A DNA stretch of 64,000 nt from Oribacterium parvum ACB1 (GCF_000238055.2 NZ_KE148312.1:10001-74000), one strand, 5' to 3'; shown: positions 11,582-22,710, counted from the stretch's first letter. Notes: generated from the sequence alone by a model not told the origin. Numbers and translations are program-made.

Positions 11582-11662
11582 GGGCGTTCTCTTTAAGGAC
11601 AAAAATTCAGTTCGCGCCATCATTTTCTGGTGTGCCCACTTGGTAACCGATATAAAGAAAAA

Positions 11663-11710
11663 AGAAAGGCTATCTTTTCCTATACGACAGATGGGAAAGG
11701 TAGCCTTTCT
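11663..11710 (+). terminator. terminator-like stem-loop after lemA
   Basis: AGAAAGGCTATCTTTTCC pairs with GGGAAAGGTAGCCTTTCT. The T-rich tail is poor on the plus strand and better on the minus strand, so direction is uncertain. Confidence 0.5.
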
Positions 11711-11791
11711 CTTGATGCTTATGCTTTAAGGATACTGTATTCCATTTAGGGTACAATTACTATTCTTTTTCGGAATGCAAGCTATTTTCTA

Positions 11792-11821
11792 TTGTAGGAA
11801 AACCGCAATTGGTGCTATAGT
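11792..11821 (+). promoter_or_regulatory. possible promoter of gdhA
   Basis: TTGTAG (11792-11797), 18-base spacer, TATAGT (11816-11821), 35 bases before the gdhA start. Only a moderate match to the consensus. Confidence 0.4.
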
Positions 11822-11835
11822 TTAGCGGTAAATGA

Positions 11836-13191
<1,356 letters not shown>

Positions 13192-13619
13192 GTAAGAAGC
13201 AGAGTTCTAAACAGCGCTGAGCGCAAGAATAAACCGGATTAAAAAACTGACTGAAAAGCTGAGTAAGCAAGAAAAAGACGAGAAGACTGTGAAAAGAGAA
13301 GCTTCGTATAGAAGAACTTTTCTTTTCGCAGTTTTTTTTAGAATATTTTTCAAATAAAATAAAAAATGTTTAACGATGTATAATTTATACAATTCAATTT
13401 TGCTCCGAAACAAATAGAGGACTATCCTTTCGTGCATAATAAATAAATGAACTTGATGAAAAGCAAAAATATTTATTAATTATCCGGATAAAATGCTTCA
13501 TGTTTCTTGTGACTTAGTATACAATAGGAAACATAGTAAGATTCATATAACTTCGGATTGGCTTTCATGCCATTTGGGAGTACTGGAGAGTGGTCTGCTT
13601 TTTGCAGAAGGGGTGAAAG
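13192..13619 (+). other. 428-base intergenic region before the glycine cleavage locus
   Basis: Contains the gdhA terminator, then AT-rich sequence with no open gene. A 7-bp inverted repeat ATGTTTC/GAAACAT (about 13500-13535) flanks a TATACA box and could be an operator. Close to the lplA start a short hairpin TCTGC/GCAGA sits just before the ribosome binding site AAGGGG. No complete riboswitch was recognised. Confidence 0.5.
13287..13339 (+). terminator. terminator of gdhA
   Basis: An imperfect long hairpin (CTGTGAAAAGAGAAGCTTC with GAAGAACTTTTCTTTTCGCAG) followed by eight T. Confidence 0.8.
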
Positions 13620-14591
13620 ATGATAGGCGTACTGAGTGATACACTGGACCCTTTTTACAATTTGGCACTGGAGGAATATTTATTCCGGAAGATAGAGGAT
13701 AAGGACGTTTTTTTACTCTGGAGAAATCGTCCTTCGGTGGTTGTGGGCTGCTATCAAAACATTTCCCAGGAAGTAAATCTATTGCAGTTAAAGCAGAGGG
13801 GGGTTCCGGTCGTACGAAGAATGAGTGGCGGCGGAACGGTTTATCATGACTTGGGCAATATCAATTACAGCTTGATGCGAGATCGGGAAAAGTGTCTGGA
13901 CTATGGACGTTTTTTATCTGTTATTCTCTCGGCCTTACAAAGCTTGGGCATTCAAGCGGAGCAGGATAAGGTTTCAGACCTCTGTATAAGAAAGAAAAAA
14001 ATCTCCGGCAGTGCACAGAAGGTAAGCGGAAACCGTGTTTTACATCACGGTACACTTCTGTATGATGCGGAGCTTTCGCTTTTATCGGAGATATGCACTG
14101 CGCATAAGAGTAAGGATATCTCCTCCAAGGCCTCTGTTTCCGCGATATCGGAAGTGACCAATATAAAAAAAGAATGGGAAAAAACGATGGAGAAGCCCCC
14201 TTCGACAGAAGAGTTCATGGAGCTTCTTTTTCGGCAACTCTTGGGAAGGGATGGAGAACACCTTGTTTTAGGGGAAGAAGAGCATAAAGAAATAGAGGAG
14301 CTTGCGGAAGAAAAGTATCGTTCCTGGGAATGGACCTTTGGAAAGTCACCCGCCTTCCACTTCCACAGAGAAACACAATATAAGGACTATCCTTTGATTA
14401 TAGACTACCATGTGCAAAAGGGGATGATAGAGAACTTTGCCATGAACTCCCCCTTACTGGACGAAAAGAAGGCGAGAGACTTATTTCAGGGCAAACGATA
14501 CAAGCTTTCTCTTTTTGAGGAAAATGTTGAGAAAGTTCTGGGGCAGCAGTCCACCAGAGAAAAAGAAGCCTTGCTCTCTCTTTTGCTATAG
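13620..14591 (+). CDS. lplA: lipoate-protein ligase A, first copy
   Basis: Activates lipoate with ATP and joins it to a lysine of lipoyl domains, here probably GcvH and the small lipoyl protein next door. 323 residues. The catalytic domain shows RRMSGGGTVYHD (66-77) and KISGSAQK (127-134), and the C-terminal accessory domain of true LplA enzymes follows from about residue 240. Opens the glycine cleavage locus. The ATG follows AAGGGG at close spacing. A second copy lies two genes downstream; the two differ clearly in sequence. Confidence 0.9.
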   Translation: MIGVLSDTLDPFYNLALEEYLFRKIEDKDVFLLWRNRPSVVVGCYQNISQEVNLLQLKQRGVPVVRRMSGGGTVYHDLGNINYSLMRDREKCLDYGRFLSVILSALQSLGIQAEQDKVSDLCIRKKKISGSAQKVSGNRVLHHGTLLYDAELSLLSEICTAHKSKDISSKASVSAISEVTNIKKEWEKTMEKPPSTEEFMELLFRQLLGRDGEHLVLGEEEHKEIEELAEEKYRSWEWTFGKSPAFHFHRETQYKDYPLIIDYHVQKGMIENFAMNSPLLDEKKARDLFQGKRYKLSLFEENVEKVLGQQSTREKEALLSLLL

Positions 14592-14645
14592 CAAAGGGAG
14601 CACATAGAGGAAAGAACGATTTTTTTGACAGAATAGGAGTAGGCA

Positions 14646-14885
14646 ATGAAAAAGGAATTGGTGTTACCGAAGCTTAGGGAAGAGATGCAGGAAGCAGTAT
14701 TGTGCTCTTGGGTAAAGTCAGTGGGCGATAAGGTAGAAAAAGGGGAGCCGGTTTTTGAAATCGAAACGGATAAGGTAGTGACTCAGGTGGAGTCCCCCTT
14801 TAGCGGAACCTTAAAGGAAGTGTATTTCGAAGAAGGGGATGAAGTAAAGATAGAAGAGGTTGTAGGCCTTATCGAGGAAGAATAG
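14646..14885 (+). CDS. free-standing lipoyl (E2-type) domain protein
   Basis: 79 residues making a single biotinyl/lipoyl attachment domain and nothing else. The attachment lysine is Lys43 in ETDKVV, the motif of 2-oxoacid dehydrogenase E2 domains, which differs from the ESVKA of GcvH. There is no catalytic or E3-binding domain. Its place between lplA and lipA suggests a lipoate carrier or an assembly platform for lipoyl synthase, but that is inference. The domain call is firm; the role is not. Confidence 0.85.
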   Translation: MKKELVLPKLREEMQEAVLCSWVKSVGDKVEKGEPVFEIETDKVVTQVESPFSGTLKEVYFEEGDEVKIEEVVGLIEEE

Positions 14886-14902
14886 TTGTAAGGGAGAAAG
14901 CA

Positions 14903-15805
14903 TTGGAAAAAAGCTTGGAAAGAACAGAAGAAAAGAAAGCCTTTTCAGAGAAAAAGCCGGACTGGCTCAAGGTTCGCTTCAATCAGGAAGCTACGGAAGA
15001 AGTGGCAAGTCTGATGAAAGATCTGCATCTGAATACGGTTTGTAAGGAAGCGAACTGTCCGAATCTTGCGGAGTGCTATAGAAAGCATACGGCTACCTTT
15101 ATGATTCTTGGGAACATTTGCACCAGAAACTGTCGTTTTTGTAATGTTTGTACGGGAAGACCGGAGCCGCCCGATGAGGAGGAGCCGAAGAATGTAGCGC
15201 TTGCCGCGAAGAAGCTGAATCTAAAGCATGTCGTGCTTACCTGCTCCACAAGAGATGATCTTCCGGACGGGGGAGCGACGCAGTTTGCAAAGACCATTCA
15301 GGCAATCCGGGAGCTTTGCCCGGGAACGACCGTGGAAGCGCTGATTTCCGATATGCAGGGAGATACGGAGGCTTTGGATATCGTGTTGGAGGCTGCACCC
15401 GATGTATTAAATCACAACGTGGAAACGGTAAAGGAACTGCAGAGAGCGGTTCGTTCCAAGGCAAGTTATGAGCGTTCTCTCTTTGTTCTACAGTATTGCA
15501 AGGAGCACGGAAAGAGTATCCGCACGAAAACAGGTTTTATGGTGGGGCTTGGAGAGACGGAAGAGCAGATTGAAGAGTTAATGCGGGATGTCTACGATAC
15601 CGGCTGTGATATCTTAACGATAGGGCAATATCTGCAACCGACAAAGTTGCACTATCCCCTCGCACGCTATGCCAGCCCGGAGGATTTCCAAAGATATAAG
15701 GAGAAGGCATTAAACATCGGTTTTCGCTTTGTTGCCTCGGCTCCGCTTGCCAGAAGCTCGTATAAGGCATGGGAAGTGATGGAGGACGTCCATGATTTAT
15801 ATTGA
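14903..15805 (+). CDS. lipA: lipoyl synthase
   Basis: Radical-SAM enzyme that inserts two sulfurs into a protein-bound octanoyl chain to make lipoyl. 300 residues with both iron-sulfur motifs: Cys 47, 52 and 58 (auxiliary cluster) and CTRNCRFC (Cys 73, 77, 80). The start is a TTG, placed by AAGGGAGAAAG just upstream; no ATG occurs before the conserved region. The last 14 bases overlap the next gene, so translation is likely coupled. No octanoyltransferase (LipB/LipM) gene is seen here, so the octanoyl substrate may come from one of the ligases. Confidence 0.96.
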   Translation: MEKSLERTEEKKAFSEKKPDWLKVRFNQEATEEVASLMKDLHLNTVCKEANCPNLAECYRKHTATFMILGNICTRNCRFCNVCTGRPEPPDEEEPKNVALAAKKLNLKHVVLTCSTRDDLPDGGATQFAKTIQAIRELCPGTTVEALISDMQGDTEALDIVLEAAPDVLNHNVETVKELQRAVRSKASYERSLFVLQYCKEHGKSIRTKTGFMVGLGETEEQIEELMRDVYDTGCDILTIGQYLQPTKLHYPLARYASPEDFQRYKEKALNIGFRFVASAPLARSSYKAWEVMEDVHDLY

Positions 15806-16775
15806 GCTGGATAGCACAAATGTCTATGAAAATTTCGGCTTGGAGTATTATCTGGCAACAGAGAAGCTCTTTGAGGAAACCGTCTTTCTCTTTTGGAGAA
15901 CCACACCGACTCTTATGCTCGGAAGGTACCAGAATCTTATGGAAGAGATCAACCTTCCCTATGTCAGGGAAAAAGGGATTCATCTGGTTCGGAGAATGAG
16001 CGGAGGCGGAACGATTTACACCGACCTTGGAGGCTGGCAGTTCAGCTTCATCGACCGGGACAGGGGAGAGGAAATTGACTTCAGAGGATATTTGAGCCCG
16101 ATTTTAAATGCCTTGGAAAAGCTGTCGGTTCATGGAGAGTTTAATGGAAGAAATGACCTCTGTATAGAGGGACGAAAGTTTTCCGGAAATGCACAGTATC
16201 GCTTGGGAAAGAGCATCGTTCACCACGGCTCCCTCTTATTCGATACGGATATAGAGCAAATGGTGGCTTCTACCAAGGTGGATGAGTGTAAGATTCGATC
16301 CAAAAGTATTCAATCGGTACGGGAGCGGGTTTGCAATATCGCCGAACACCTGCAAGAAAAGATCAGTCCGGAAGTCTTTAAAAGAAAAATGATAGAAGCC
16401 ATTATGGCGGCGGATCCGAAGAGCAGGGAATACGAGCTGGAGTCTTCCGAGCGGGAACGGGTGTCCGAACTTGCAAGGGAACATTTTGAAAATAAGGAAA
16501 AACTGTATGGGAAGAATCCCAAGTTTTCGATAGAAAAAACCGGACGCTTTCCGGGAGGAAAGATGCAATTTTCTTTTGAAGTGAAGGAGGGAAAAATTCA
16601 AGAAGCCGCAGTAAGCGGAGACTTTTTCAGTACCTTGGATGAAAAAGAAATTGCAGAAGCCTTTATCGGCTTGTATTTCGACAAGGACTCTCTCTATGAG
16701 GGCTTAAAGAGTCGAAATCTGGAAGGAAAAATCTACAGAATTTCCGCGGAAGAAATTGCGGAGTTTTTGGGATAG
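15792..16775 (+). CDS. lipoate-protein ligase A family, second copy
   Basis: 327 residues with the same two-domain plan as the first copy: RRMSGGGTIY (67-76), KFSGNAQY in the lysine loop, and an accessory domain to the C-terminus. The conserved HDLGNxNYS after the glycine loop is changed to TDLGGWQFS, so substrate or reaction may differ (lipoate, octanoate or transfer between proteins). It overlaps lipA by 14 bases and precedes gcvT by 35 bases. General family assignment is firm, exact role open. Confidence 0.85.
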   Translation: MIYIELDSTNVYENFGLEYYLATEKLFEETVFLFWRTTPTLMLGRYQNLMEEINLPYVREKGIHLVRRMSGGGTIYTDLGGWQFSFIDRDRGEEIDFRGYLSPILNALEKLSVHGEFNGRNDLCIEGRKFSGNAQYRLGKSIVHHGSLLFDTDIEQMVASTKVDECKIRSKSIQSVRERVCNIAEHLQEKISPEVFKRKMIEAIMAADPKSREYELESSERERVSELAREHFENKEKLYGKNPKFSIEKTGRFPGGKMQFSFEVKEGKIQEAAVSGDFFSTLDEKEIAEAFIGLYFDKDSLYEGLKSRNLEGKIYRISAEEIAEFLG

Positions 16776-16810
16776 ATACATTTTTTAAGACAAAATAAAG
16801 GAGGAATGCT

Positions 16811-17902
16811 ATGGAATTAAGAACAGCGCTGTATGATGCCCATGTGAAAGCAGGGGGAAAGATGGTTCCTTTCGCAGGCTATTGCCTTCCGGTACAGTAT
16901 GAGCCTACCGGTGTAATTAAGGAACACTTAGCGGTTAGAAATCAGGCGGGACTGTTTGACGTTTCCCACATGGGAGAGATTTTGTGCCAGGGTAAGGATG
17001 CCTTAGCCAATCTGGAGAAGCTCTTGACCAACCGCTTTGAAAATATGGTTGACGGACAAGCCCGTTACAGTCTTATGTGTAACGAAAAGGGTGGCGTTGT
17101 GGATGACCTCATTGTTTATAAGAGAAAAGACAACGACTACTTTATTGTTGTAAATGCGGCAAATAAGGAGAAGGACTTTGACTGGATGTTAAAGCACCAG
17201 TTCGGCGATGTGAAATTCGAAAATGTTTCCGATCAGTATTCTCAGATTGCGTTGCAGGGCCCGAAGGCTATGGACATCTTAAGAAAGCTGACCAAAGAAG
17301 AGTACATCCCGACAAAATACTATCATGCAGTATTTGACGCAGTGGTTGGCGGCATGCCCTGCATCGTTTCCAAGACCGGATATACCGGAGAAGACGGAGT
17401 GGAGCTTTACTTAAAGAATGAGTATGCAGAGAAGATGTGGGATCTATTACTGGAGAACGGTAAGGAAGAAGGACTCGTTCCCTGCGGACTTGGAGCAAGA
17501 GATACGCTTCGCATGGAAGCATCCATGCCGCTTTACGGACATGAGATGAATGATGAGATTACTCCTCTTGAAACAGGACTTAATTTTGCAGTGAAGATGG
17601 ACAAGCCGGACTTTATCGGTAAGGCTGCCATTGAAGCAAAGGGAGAGCCGAAGATTCAGAGAGTGGGACTGAAGGTTGTCGGAAGAGGAATTATCCGTGA
17701 AGAACAGGATGTTCTTTTAAACGGAGAAATAATTGGACATACTACATCCGGAACACAGGCACCATTCTTAAATATGCCGGTAGGTATGGCTTTGCTGGAT
17801 GCACGCTATACGGAAGTCGGTACAAAGCTGGAAGTAGATGTGCGCGGAAGAAAGGTAGAAGTAGAGATTATTCCGCTTCCCTTCTATAAGAGAGCTAAAT
17901 AA
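16811..17902 (+). CDS. gcvT: aminomethyltransferase (glycine cleavage T protein)
   Basis: Transfers the aminomethyl carbon from lipoyl-GcvH to tetrahydrofolate, releasing ammonia. 363 residues, normal length. Family signatures include FAGYCLPVQY near the start, GLFDVSHMGE, LQGPKAMDIL and GHTTSGTQAPFL at the C-terminal folate-binding part. Ribosome binding site AAGGAGG. Part of the continuous gcv locus. Confidence 0.97.
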   Translation: MELRTALYDAHVKAGGKMVPFAGYCLPVQYEPTGVIKEHLAVRNQAGLFDVSHMGEILCQGKDALANLEKLLTNRFENMVDGQARYSLMCNEKGGVVDDLIVYKRKDNDYFIVVNAANKEKDFDWMLKHQFGDVKFENVSDQYSQIALQGPKAMDILRKLTKEEYIPTKYYHAVFDAVVGGMPCIVSKTGYTGEDGVELYLKNEYAEKMWDLLLENGKEEGLVPCGLGARDTLRMEASMPLYGHEMNDEITPLETGLNFAVKMDKPDFIGKAAIEAKGEPKIQRVGLKVVGRGIIREEQDVLLNGEIIGHTTSGTQAPFLNMPVGMALLDARYTEVGTKLEVDVRGRKVEVEIIPLPFYKRAK

Positions 17903-17939
17903 TTGTAAAAGAGTAAAATCATTGCAAAAGAGAAAAGCT
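17902..17939 (+). repeat. two 19-base direct repeats after gcvT
   Basis: Two copies of a unit starting ATTGTAAAAGAG and ATTGCAAAAGAG follow the gcvT stop directly; further A/G-rich degenerate copies continue to about 17985. The rest of the gcvT-gcvH gap holds only the gcvH ribosome binding site. Confidence 0.5.
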
Positions 17940-18036
17940 TTGTAAGACAAAGAAGAACAAAAGAGAATAAAAGAGAACAAAGATTAGCAAGGGGATTCCC
18001 CGTGCTAGAGATAAAGAAAACAAGGAGGATAAAGAA

Positions 18037-18411
18037 ATGGCAGTATTACAGGGATTATTGTACACAAAATCTCATGAGTGGGTGAAGGAAGAAGGCGGAG
18101 AGTATTTAGTAGGGATTACTGACTATGCGCAGGCAGAGTTGGGTGATTTGGTTTTCATCAACCTTCCGGAAGTTGGCGATGCAGTGACCATGGGAGAGCC
18201 GTTCTCCGATGTAGAGTCCGTTAAGGCGGTTTCCGATGTACTTTCTCCTTTAAGCGGAACCGTTAGTGCTATCAATGAAGAAGTACTCGATGCTCCGGAG
18301 AGCATGAATGCAAAGCCGTACGAGGCTTGGCTTATCAAAGTTAAGGATGTAAGCGATAAGGAAGATTTGCTTACAGCGGATGAATATGAGGAGTTCTTAA
18401 AGACTGTATAA
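18037..18411 (+). CDS. gcvH: glycine cleavage system H protein
   Basis: Lipoyl carrier that shuttles the aminomethyl group between the P, T and L proteins. 124 residues. The lipoylated lysine is Lys63 in ESVKAVSD, and the flanking SPLSGTV and [12 protein letters not shown] segments are family-typical. ACAAGGAGG precedes the ATG. gcvPA follows after 16 bases. Confidence 0.97.
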   Translation: MAVLQGLLYTKSHEWVKEEGGEYLVGITDYAQAELGDLVFINLPEVGDAVTMGEPFSDVESVKAVSDVLSPLSGTVSAINEEVLDAPESMNAKPYEAWLIKVKDVSDKEDLLTADEYEEFLKTV

Positions 18412-18427
18412 GAAAGGCGGTGAGGCT

Positions 18428-19738
18428 ATGGGAAAATACATTCCCAATACGAGTACAGAGCAAAAAGAGATGTTAAAAGAAATCGGCTTTGCGTCTTTTG
18501 ACGAGCTGTTTTCTCATGTACCCAAGGAAGTGAAACTGAGTGCAGAATTAAACATCCCTTCAGGCAAGTCGGAGCTTGAGGTTCGGAAGATTATGACGGG
18601 CATGGCTAAGAAAAACCATGTTTTTCCCGTGATTTTCCGCGGTGCAGGTGCCTACAGACACTTTATTCCGGCTATTGTTAAGAGCGTTATTTCCAAGGAG
18701 AATTTCTTAACCTCCTATACCCCGTATCAGGCAGAGACCAGTCAGGGTGTATTACAGTCTATCTTTGAGTATCAGACGATGATCTGCGATATCACCGGCA
18801 TGGATGTTTCCAATGCGTCTATTTATGACGGAGCATCTGCTGCAGCTGAGGCGGTAAATATGTGTCGGGAAAGGAAGAGAAGCAAGGCTCTTGTTTCCGC
18901 TTTAATGCATCCGGACTACATTTCCGCTATAAAGACCTACTGCCATGGAAATGGGATGGAAGTGGAAATCATTCCTGAGAAGAACGGTTTGACCGATATA
19001 GACTATATCAAGGCTCATGCAGATGAAGGGACGGCAGTAGTATTCATTCAGCATCCGAACTTCCACGGCAATCTGGAGAAGGCGCAGGAAATCGGAGAAA
19101 TCGCACACGAAAAGGGTGCAAAGTTCGGAATGAGCGTGAACCCCATTTCCTTAGGTCTGGTAAAGACCCCGAGAGAGTACGGTGCGGATGTTGCCGTTGG
19201 AGACGGACAAGCCCTTGGTCTTCCTATCTCCTTTGGAGGTCCCTACATCGGCTTTATGGCTTGCACGGATGCCATGAAGAGAAGCCTTCCGGGAAGAATT
19301 GTAGGAGCGACAGAGGATCATCAGGGAAGAACCGGTTATGTTCTGACCTTACAGGCGAGAGAACAGCACATTCGTAGAGAAAAGGCTTCCAGTAACGTCT
19401 GCTCGAACCAGGCGCTTTGCGCACTGGCTGTAGGTGTATATCTTGCGGCAGTAGGAAAGGAAGGCCTGAAGCAGGCTGCCGAGCTTTGTCTTTCCAAGGC
19501 GCATTATATGGCTGCTGAGCTGGAGAAGATTGGCTTTAAGAGAACAGAGGACGGAGAGTTCTTCAACGAATTTGTTACGGAATCGGAGATTCCTTCCGAT
19601 AAGGTTTTGGCTGCTTTGGAAAAGGAAGATATCCTCGGAGGATATCCACTGGATGAGAAGAGAATCCTTTGGTGTTGCACGGAGGTAAATGACAAAGCCT
19701 CTATTGACCGGGCAGTACAGCTTATAAAGGAGGTGTAA
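18428..19738 (+). CDS. gcvPA: glycine dehydrogenase (decarboxylating) subunit 1
   Basis: The N-terminal half of the two-subunit P protein found in Gram-positives, which decarboxylates glycine using PLP bound by the partner subunit. 436 residues, with FLGAGAYRH-like [23 protein letters not shown] and the central [15 protein letters not shown]. Only two bases separate its stop from the start of gcvPB. Confidence 0.96.
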   Translation: MGKYIPNTSTEQKEMLKEIGFASFDELFSHVPKEVKLSAELNIPSGKSELEVRKIMTGMAKKNHVFPVIFRGAGAYRHFIPAIVKSVISKENFLTSYTPYQAETSQGVLQSIFEYQTMICDITGMDVSNASIYDGASAAAEAVNMCRERKRSKALVSALMHPDYISAIKTYCHGNGMEVEIIPEKNGLTDIDYIKAHADEGTAVVFIQHPNFHGNLEKAQEIGEIAHEKGAKFGMSVNPISLGLVKTPREYGADVAVGDGQALGLPISFGGPYIGFMACTDAMKRSLPGRIVGATEDHQGRTGYVLTLQAREQHIRREKASSNVCSNQALCALAVGVYLAAVGKEGLKQAAELCLSKAHYMAAELEKIGFKRTEDGEFFNEFVTESEIPSDKVLAALEKEDILGGYPLDEKRILWCCTEVNDKASIDRAVQLIKEV

Positions 19739-19740
19739 GT

Positions 19741-21168
19741 ATGCTGATTTTTGAAAAAAGCAGAGCAGGAAGACAATGTAGCTTATTTCCCCCTTGTGAC
19801 GTAGAGCTTAAGACTCTTCCTGAAGGAGATAGAAGAAAAACCGAGTTGCATCTTCCGGAGCTTTCCGAAACGGAACTCAGCCGACATTACACCGAGTTAT
19901 CGAAGAAATCCAGAGGTGTAAACGACGGATTCTATCCTCTGGGATCTTGTACGATGAAGTACAATCCGAAGGTAAATGATGATATGGCAGGGCTGGAAGG
20001 CTTTGCGGATATTCACCCCTTACAGCCGGAGAGTACAGTACAGGGGGCTATGGAAGTAATCCAAACTATAGAAAAGCTGCTTTGTGAAATCACCGGAATG
20101 GACAGACTTACTGTACAGCCGGCAGCAGGTGCTCACGGAGAATTTACGGGCTTAATGCTGATTAAGGCATATCATGAAAGCCGAAATGACTTTAAGAGAG
20201 ATAAAATCATCATTCCGGATGCGGCACACGGAACAAACCCTGCAAGTGCGACAATGGCAGGCTATAAGGTAGTAACCATTCCGTCAAACGAGCGCGGTTT
20301 AGTGGATATGGAGAAGTTGAAGGCGGTGCTCGGAGATGATGTGGCAGGCTTAATGCTGACAAACCCGAACACAGTCGGACTTTTCGATGACAATATTCTG
20401 GAAATCACAAAGCTCATTCATGATTGCGGCGGCTTAAACTACTATGACGGTGCTAACTTGAATGCCGTTATGGGCGTAGTTCGTCCGGGAGATATGGGAT
20501 TCGATGTTATTCACTTGAATCTCCATAAGACCTTCTCCACTCCACACGGTGGCGGCGGTCCCGGAAGCGGTGTTGTAGGATGTAAGAAGCTTCTAGCCGA
20601 TTTCCTCCCTTCTGTACTTGTGGAAGGAGAGCAGGACAAGCACTTCGTTAAGCCGGTAAAGAGCATTGGAGATATGAAGGCTTTCTACGGCAACTTCCTG
20701 GTTGTAGTAAGAGCTCTGACCTATATTCTTACCTTAGGTAAGGAAGGAATTCCCGAGGCTTGTAAGAATGCGGTTCTCAACGCGAACTATATGCGCTATA
20801 AGCTGAAGGATCTGTATACCATGGCGTATGATGAAGTATGTATGCATGAATTTGTTATGAGCCTGCAGGATCTGAAAGATAAAACCGGCGTGTCCGCAAT
20901 GGATATTGCAAAGAGTCTGTTAGACAACGGCATGCATCCGCCAACAATGTACTTCCCTCTTATCGTTCATGAAGCACTCATGATTGAGCCGACCGAAACC
21001 GAGTCGAAGGAAACATTGGATCAGGCGATTGAAGTATTCAGAAAGCTTTACAAGGAAGCTGAAAAGAATCCGGAAGCGCTCCACAATGCACCGGTTACGA
21101 CACCGGTCGGCAGACTGGATGAGGTAAAGGCTGCAAGAGAGCCGGTACTTCGGTATCAGTGGACATAA
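19741..21168 (+). CDS. gcvPB: glycine dehydrogenase (decarboxylating) subunit 2
   Basis: PLP-carrying half of the P protein. 475 residues. The Schiff-base lysine is Lys263 in [30 protein letters not shown] (66-77) and [10 protein letters not shown] are also diagnostic. AAAGGAGGTG overlaps the gcvPA end and serves this start, which fits a fixed 1:1 synthesis of both subunits. Confidence 0.97.
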   Translation: MLIFEKSRAGRQCSLFPPCDVELKTLPEGDRRKTELHLPELSETELSRHYTELSKKSRGVNDGFYPLGSCTMKYNPKVNDDMAGLEGFADIHPLQPESTVQGAMEVIQTIEKLLCEITGMDRLTVQPAAGAHGEFTGLMLIKAYHESRNDFKRDKIIIPDAAHGTNPASATMAGYKVVTIPSNERGLVDMEKLKAVLGDDVAGLMLTNPNTVGLFDDNILEITKLIHDCGGLNYYDGANLNAVMGVVRPGDMGFDVIHLNLHKTFSTPHGGGGPGSGVVGCKKLLADFLPSVLVEGEQDKHFVKPVKSIGDMKAFYGNFLVVVRALTYILTLGKEGIPEACKNAVLNANYMRYKLKDLYTMAYDEVCMHEFVMSLQDLKDKTGVSAMDIAKSLLDNGMHPPTMYFPLIVHEALMIEPTETESKETLDQAIEVFRKLYKEAEKNPEALHNAPVTTPVGRLDEVKAAREPVLRYQWT

Positions 21169-21239
21169 GATTGTTTGATTTTTAGTAGAGTACTATTTCT
21201 GCTTATGCAGGAATAGTACTCTGCATATTAAGGAGAAAT

Positions 21240-22643
21240 ATGGATAAACAGTATGATGTAATCGTAATCGGCGCGGGTCCGGGAGGATATGTGACGGCTT
21301 TAAAGTCTGCTAAGCTCGGCTTTAAAACTGCGGTAGTAGAGAAGGACAAGCCGGGTGGAACCTGCTTAAACAGAGGCTGTATTCCGACAAAGGCCATGAT
21401 TCATGCTACGGAGCTGTTTCGAGAAATGCAATCGGCAGCGGAGTACGGCATTTTTGCGGAGAATGTTCGCTACGATTACGAAAAGATTCTATCCTATAGA
21501 GATGATGTGATTAATAAGCTTGTGTCCGGTGTAGGACAGCTCTTTAAGGCAAACGGAGTGGAGCTTTTGGAAGGAACGGGCACCTTGGAAAAGGATGGCT
21601 CCGTAACGGTTCACTCTGTGGAGGGAGAAATACACTGCAAGGCAAAGCATACGATTCTTGCGGTTGGCTCCAAGCCGGCTACGGTACCGATTCCGGGACT
21701 CGATAGCGAGGGAGTTCTGAACAGTGATGAAATCTTTAAACTCACAGCAGTACCGGAGAGCTTAAGCATCATCGGAGGCGGAGTTATCGGTGTGGAGTTT
21801 GCTTCTATCTTTGCAGCTTTGGGGACAAAAGTGACTATCTTAGAGGCATTGCCCAGTATCCTTGCCAACATGGATAAAGATTTTGCACAGAATCTGAAGA
21901 TGATTCTAAAGAAAAGAGGAGTAGAGGTTCACACCGGTGTACAGGTAAAGGAAATTAAAAAGGAAGCCGACGGAGTTTCCTGTATTTATCTGGATAAGGA
22001 ACAGGAGGAGAGTGTTAGTTCTCAGTATGTTCTTTGTGCGGTAGGAAGAGTTCCTGCAACAGAGGGACTTTTCGGAGAAGGGGTAAGTCTTAGCATGGAA
22101 AGAGGTAGGGTGATTGTAGATGAGCACTTTAAGACCTCTATGGACGGTGTGTATGCAATCGGAGACCTGATTCCGGGAATGCAGCTTGCACATCTTGCTT
22201 CCGCACAGGGGATTTGTCTTATGGAAGAGCTTGCAGGAGAAAAGAGAAGCATAGATCTTTCCGTAGTTCCGTCATGTGTCTACACTTCTCCGGAAATTGC
22301 TTCCGTCGGCATTACCGAAGCCATAGCAAAGGATAAAGGAATAGAGATTGAAGTTGGAAAGTTCATGATGAGTGCAAACGGAAAGTCCTTGATTTCCAAG
22401 GAAGAGCGCGGTTTTGTGAAGATTCTGGCTGACAAGGAAACCCAGAAAGTTTTGGGAGTCCAGATGATGTGTGCTCGTGCAACCGATATGATTGGCGAAT
22501 TCGGGAATGCGGTAGCAAACGGTTTTACCGTTCCACAGCTTCTGAAGGCTATGAGAGCTCACCCGACTTACAATGAAGCGGTTGGAGAAGCTCTGGAAGA
22601 TGTATTTTCCGAAGCAGTGCATGCTGCACCGAAGAGAAAATAA
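21240..22643 (+). CDS. lpdA: dihydrolipoyl dehydrogenase (L protein)
   Basis: Flavoenzyme that reoxidises dihydrolipoyl groups with NAD. 467 residues: FAD loop GAGPGG (11-16), redox disulfide GGTCLNRGCIPTK (Cys 42 and 47), NAD loop GGGVIGVEFA, and the C-terminal His-Glu pair in AHPTYNEAVGEA. Last gene of the locus, followed by a strong terminator. Here it most likely serves GcvH and possibly the small lipoyl protein. Confidence 0.96.
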   Translation: MDKQYDVIVIGAGPGGYVTALKSAKLGFKTAVVEKDKPGGTCLNRGCIPTKAMIHATELFREMQSAAEYGIFAENVRYDYEKILSYRDDVINKLVSGVGQLFKANGVELLEGTGTLEKDGSVTVHSVEGEIHCKAKHTILAVGSKPATVPIPGLDSEGVLNSDEIFKLTAVPESLSIIGGGVIGVEFASIFAALGTKVTILEALPSILANMDKDFAQNLKMILKKRGVEVHTGVQVKEIKKEADGVSCIYLDKEQEESVSSQYVLCAVGRVPATEGLFGEGVSLSMERGRVIVDEHFKTSMDGVYAIGDLIPGMQLAHLASAQGICLMEELAGEKRSIDLSVVPSCVYTSPEIASVGITEAIAKDKGIEIEVGKFMMSANGKSLISKEERGFVKILADKETQKVLGVQMMCARATDMIGEFGNAVANGFTVPQLLKAMRAHPTYNEAVGEALEDVFSEAVHAAPKRK

Positions 22644-22647
22644 GGAC

Positions 22648-22683
22648 AACGAGATACCGCAATCTTTATGAGTGATACTCGTT
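22648..22683 (+). repeat. CGAGATACCGCA stem-loop element, copy 1
   Basis: CGAGATACCGCA, two variable bases, CT, five variable bases, AG, then a pyrimidine and GATACT. AACGAG/CTCGTT and CT/AG can pair around a conserved internal loop. Copies with identical spacing lie at 31804-31840 (minus strand) and 55227-55258. The right half is duplicated here (TGATACTCGTTATGAA twice, 22673-22702). Confidence 0.7.
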
Positions 22684-22710
22684 ATGAATGATACTCGTTA
22701 TGAAGAAAGA

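Noticed and set aside
13583-13660. Possible glycine riboswitch before the glycine cleavage locus (GGAGAG, short hairpin, AAGGGG, GTACTGAG)
   Set aside because: Only the first words match. The conserved CUCAGG...AGGACAGAG half is absent and the supposed aptamer would run into the lplA coding region; AAGGGG is simply the ribosome binding site.
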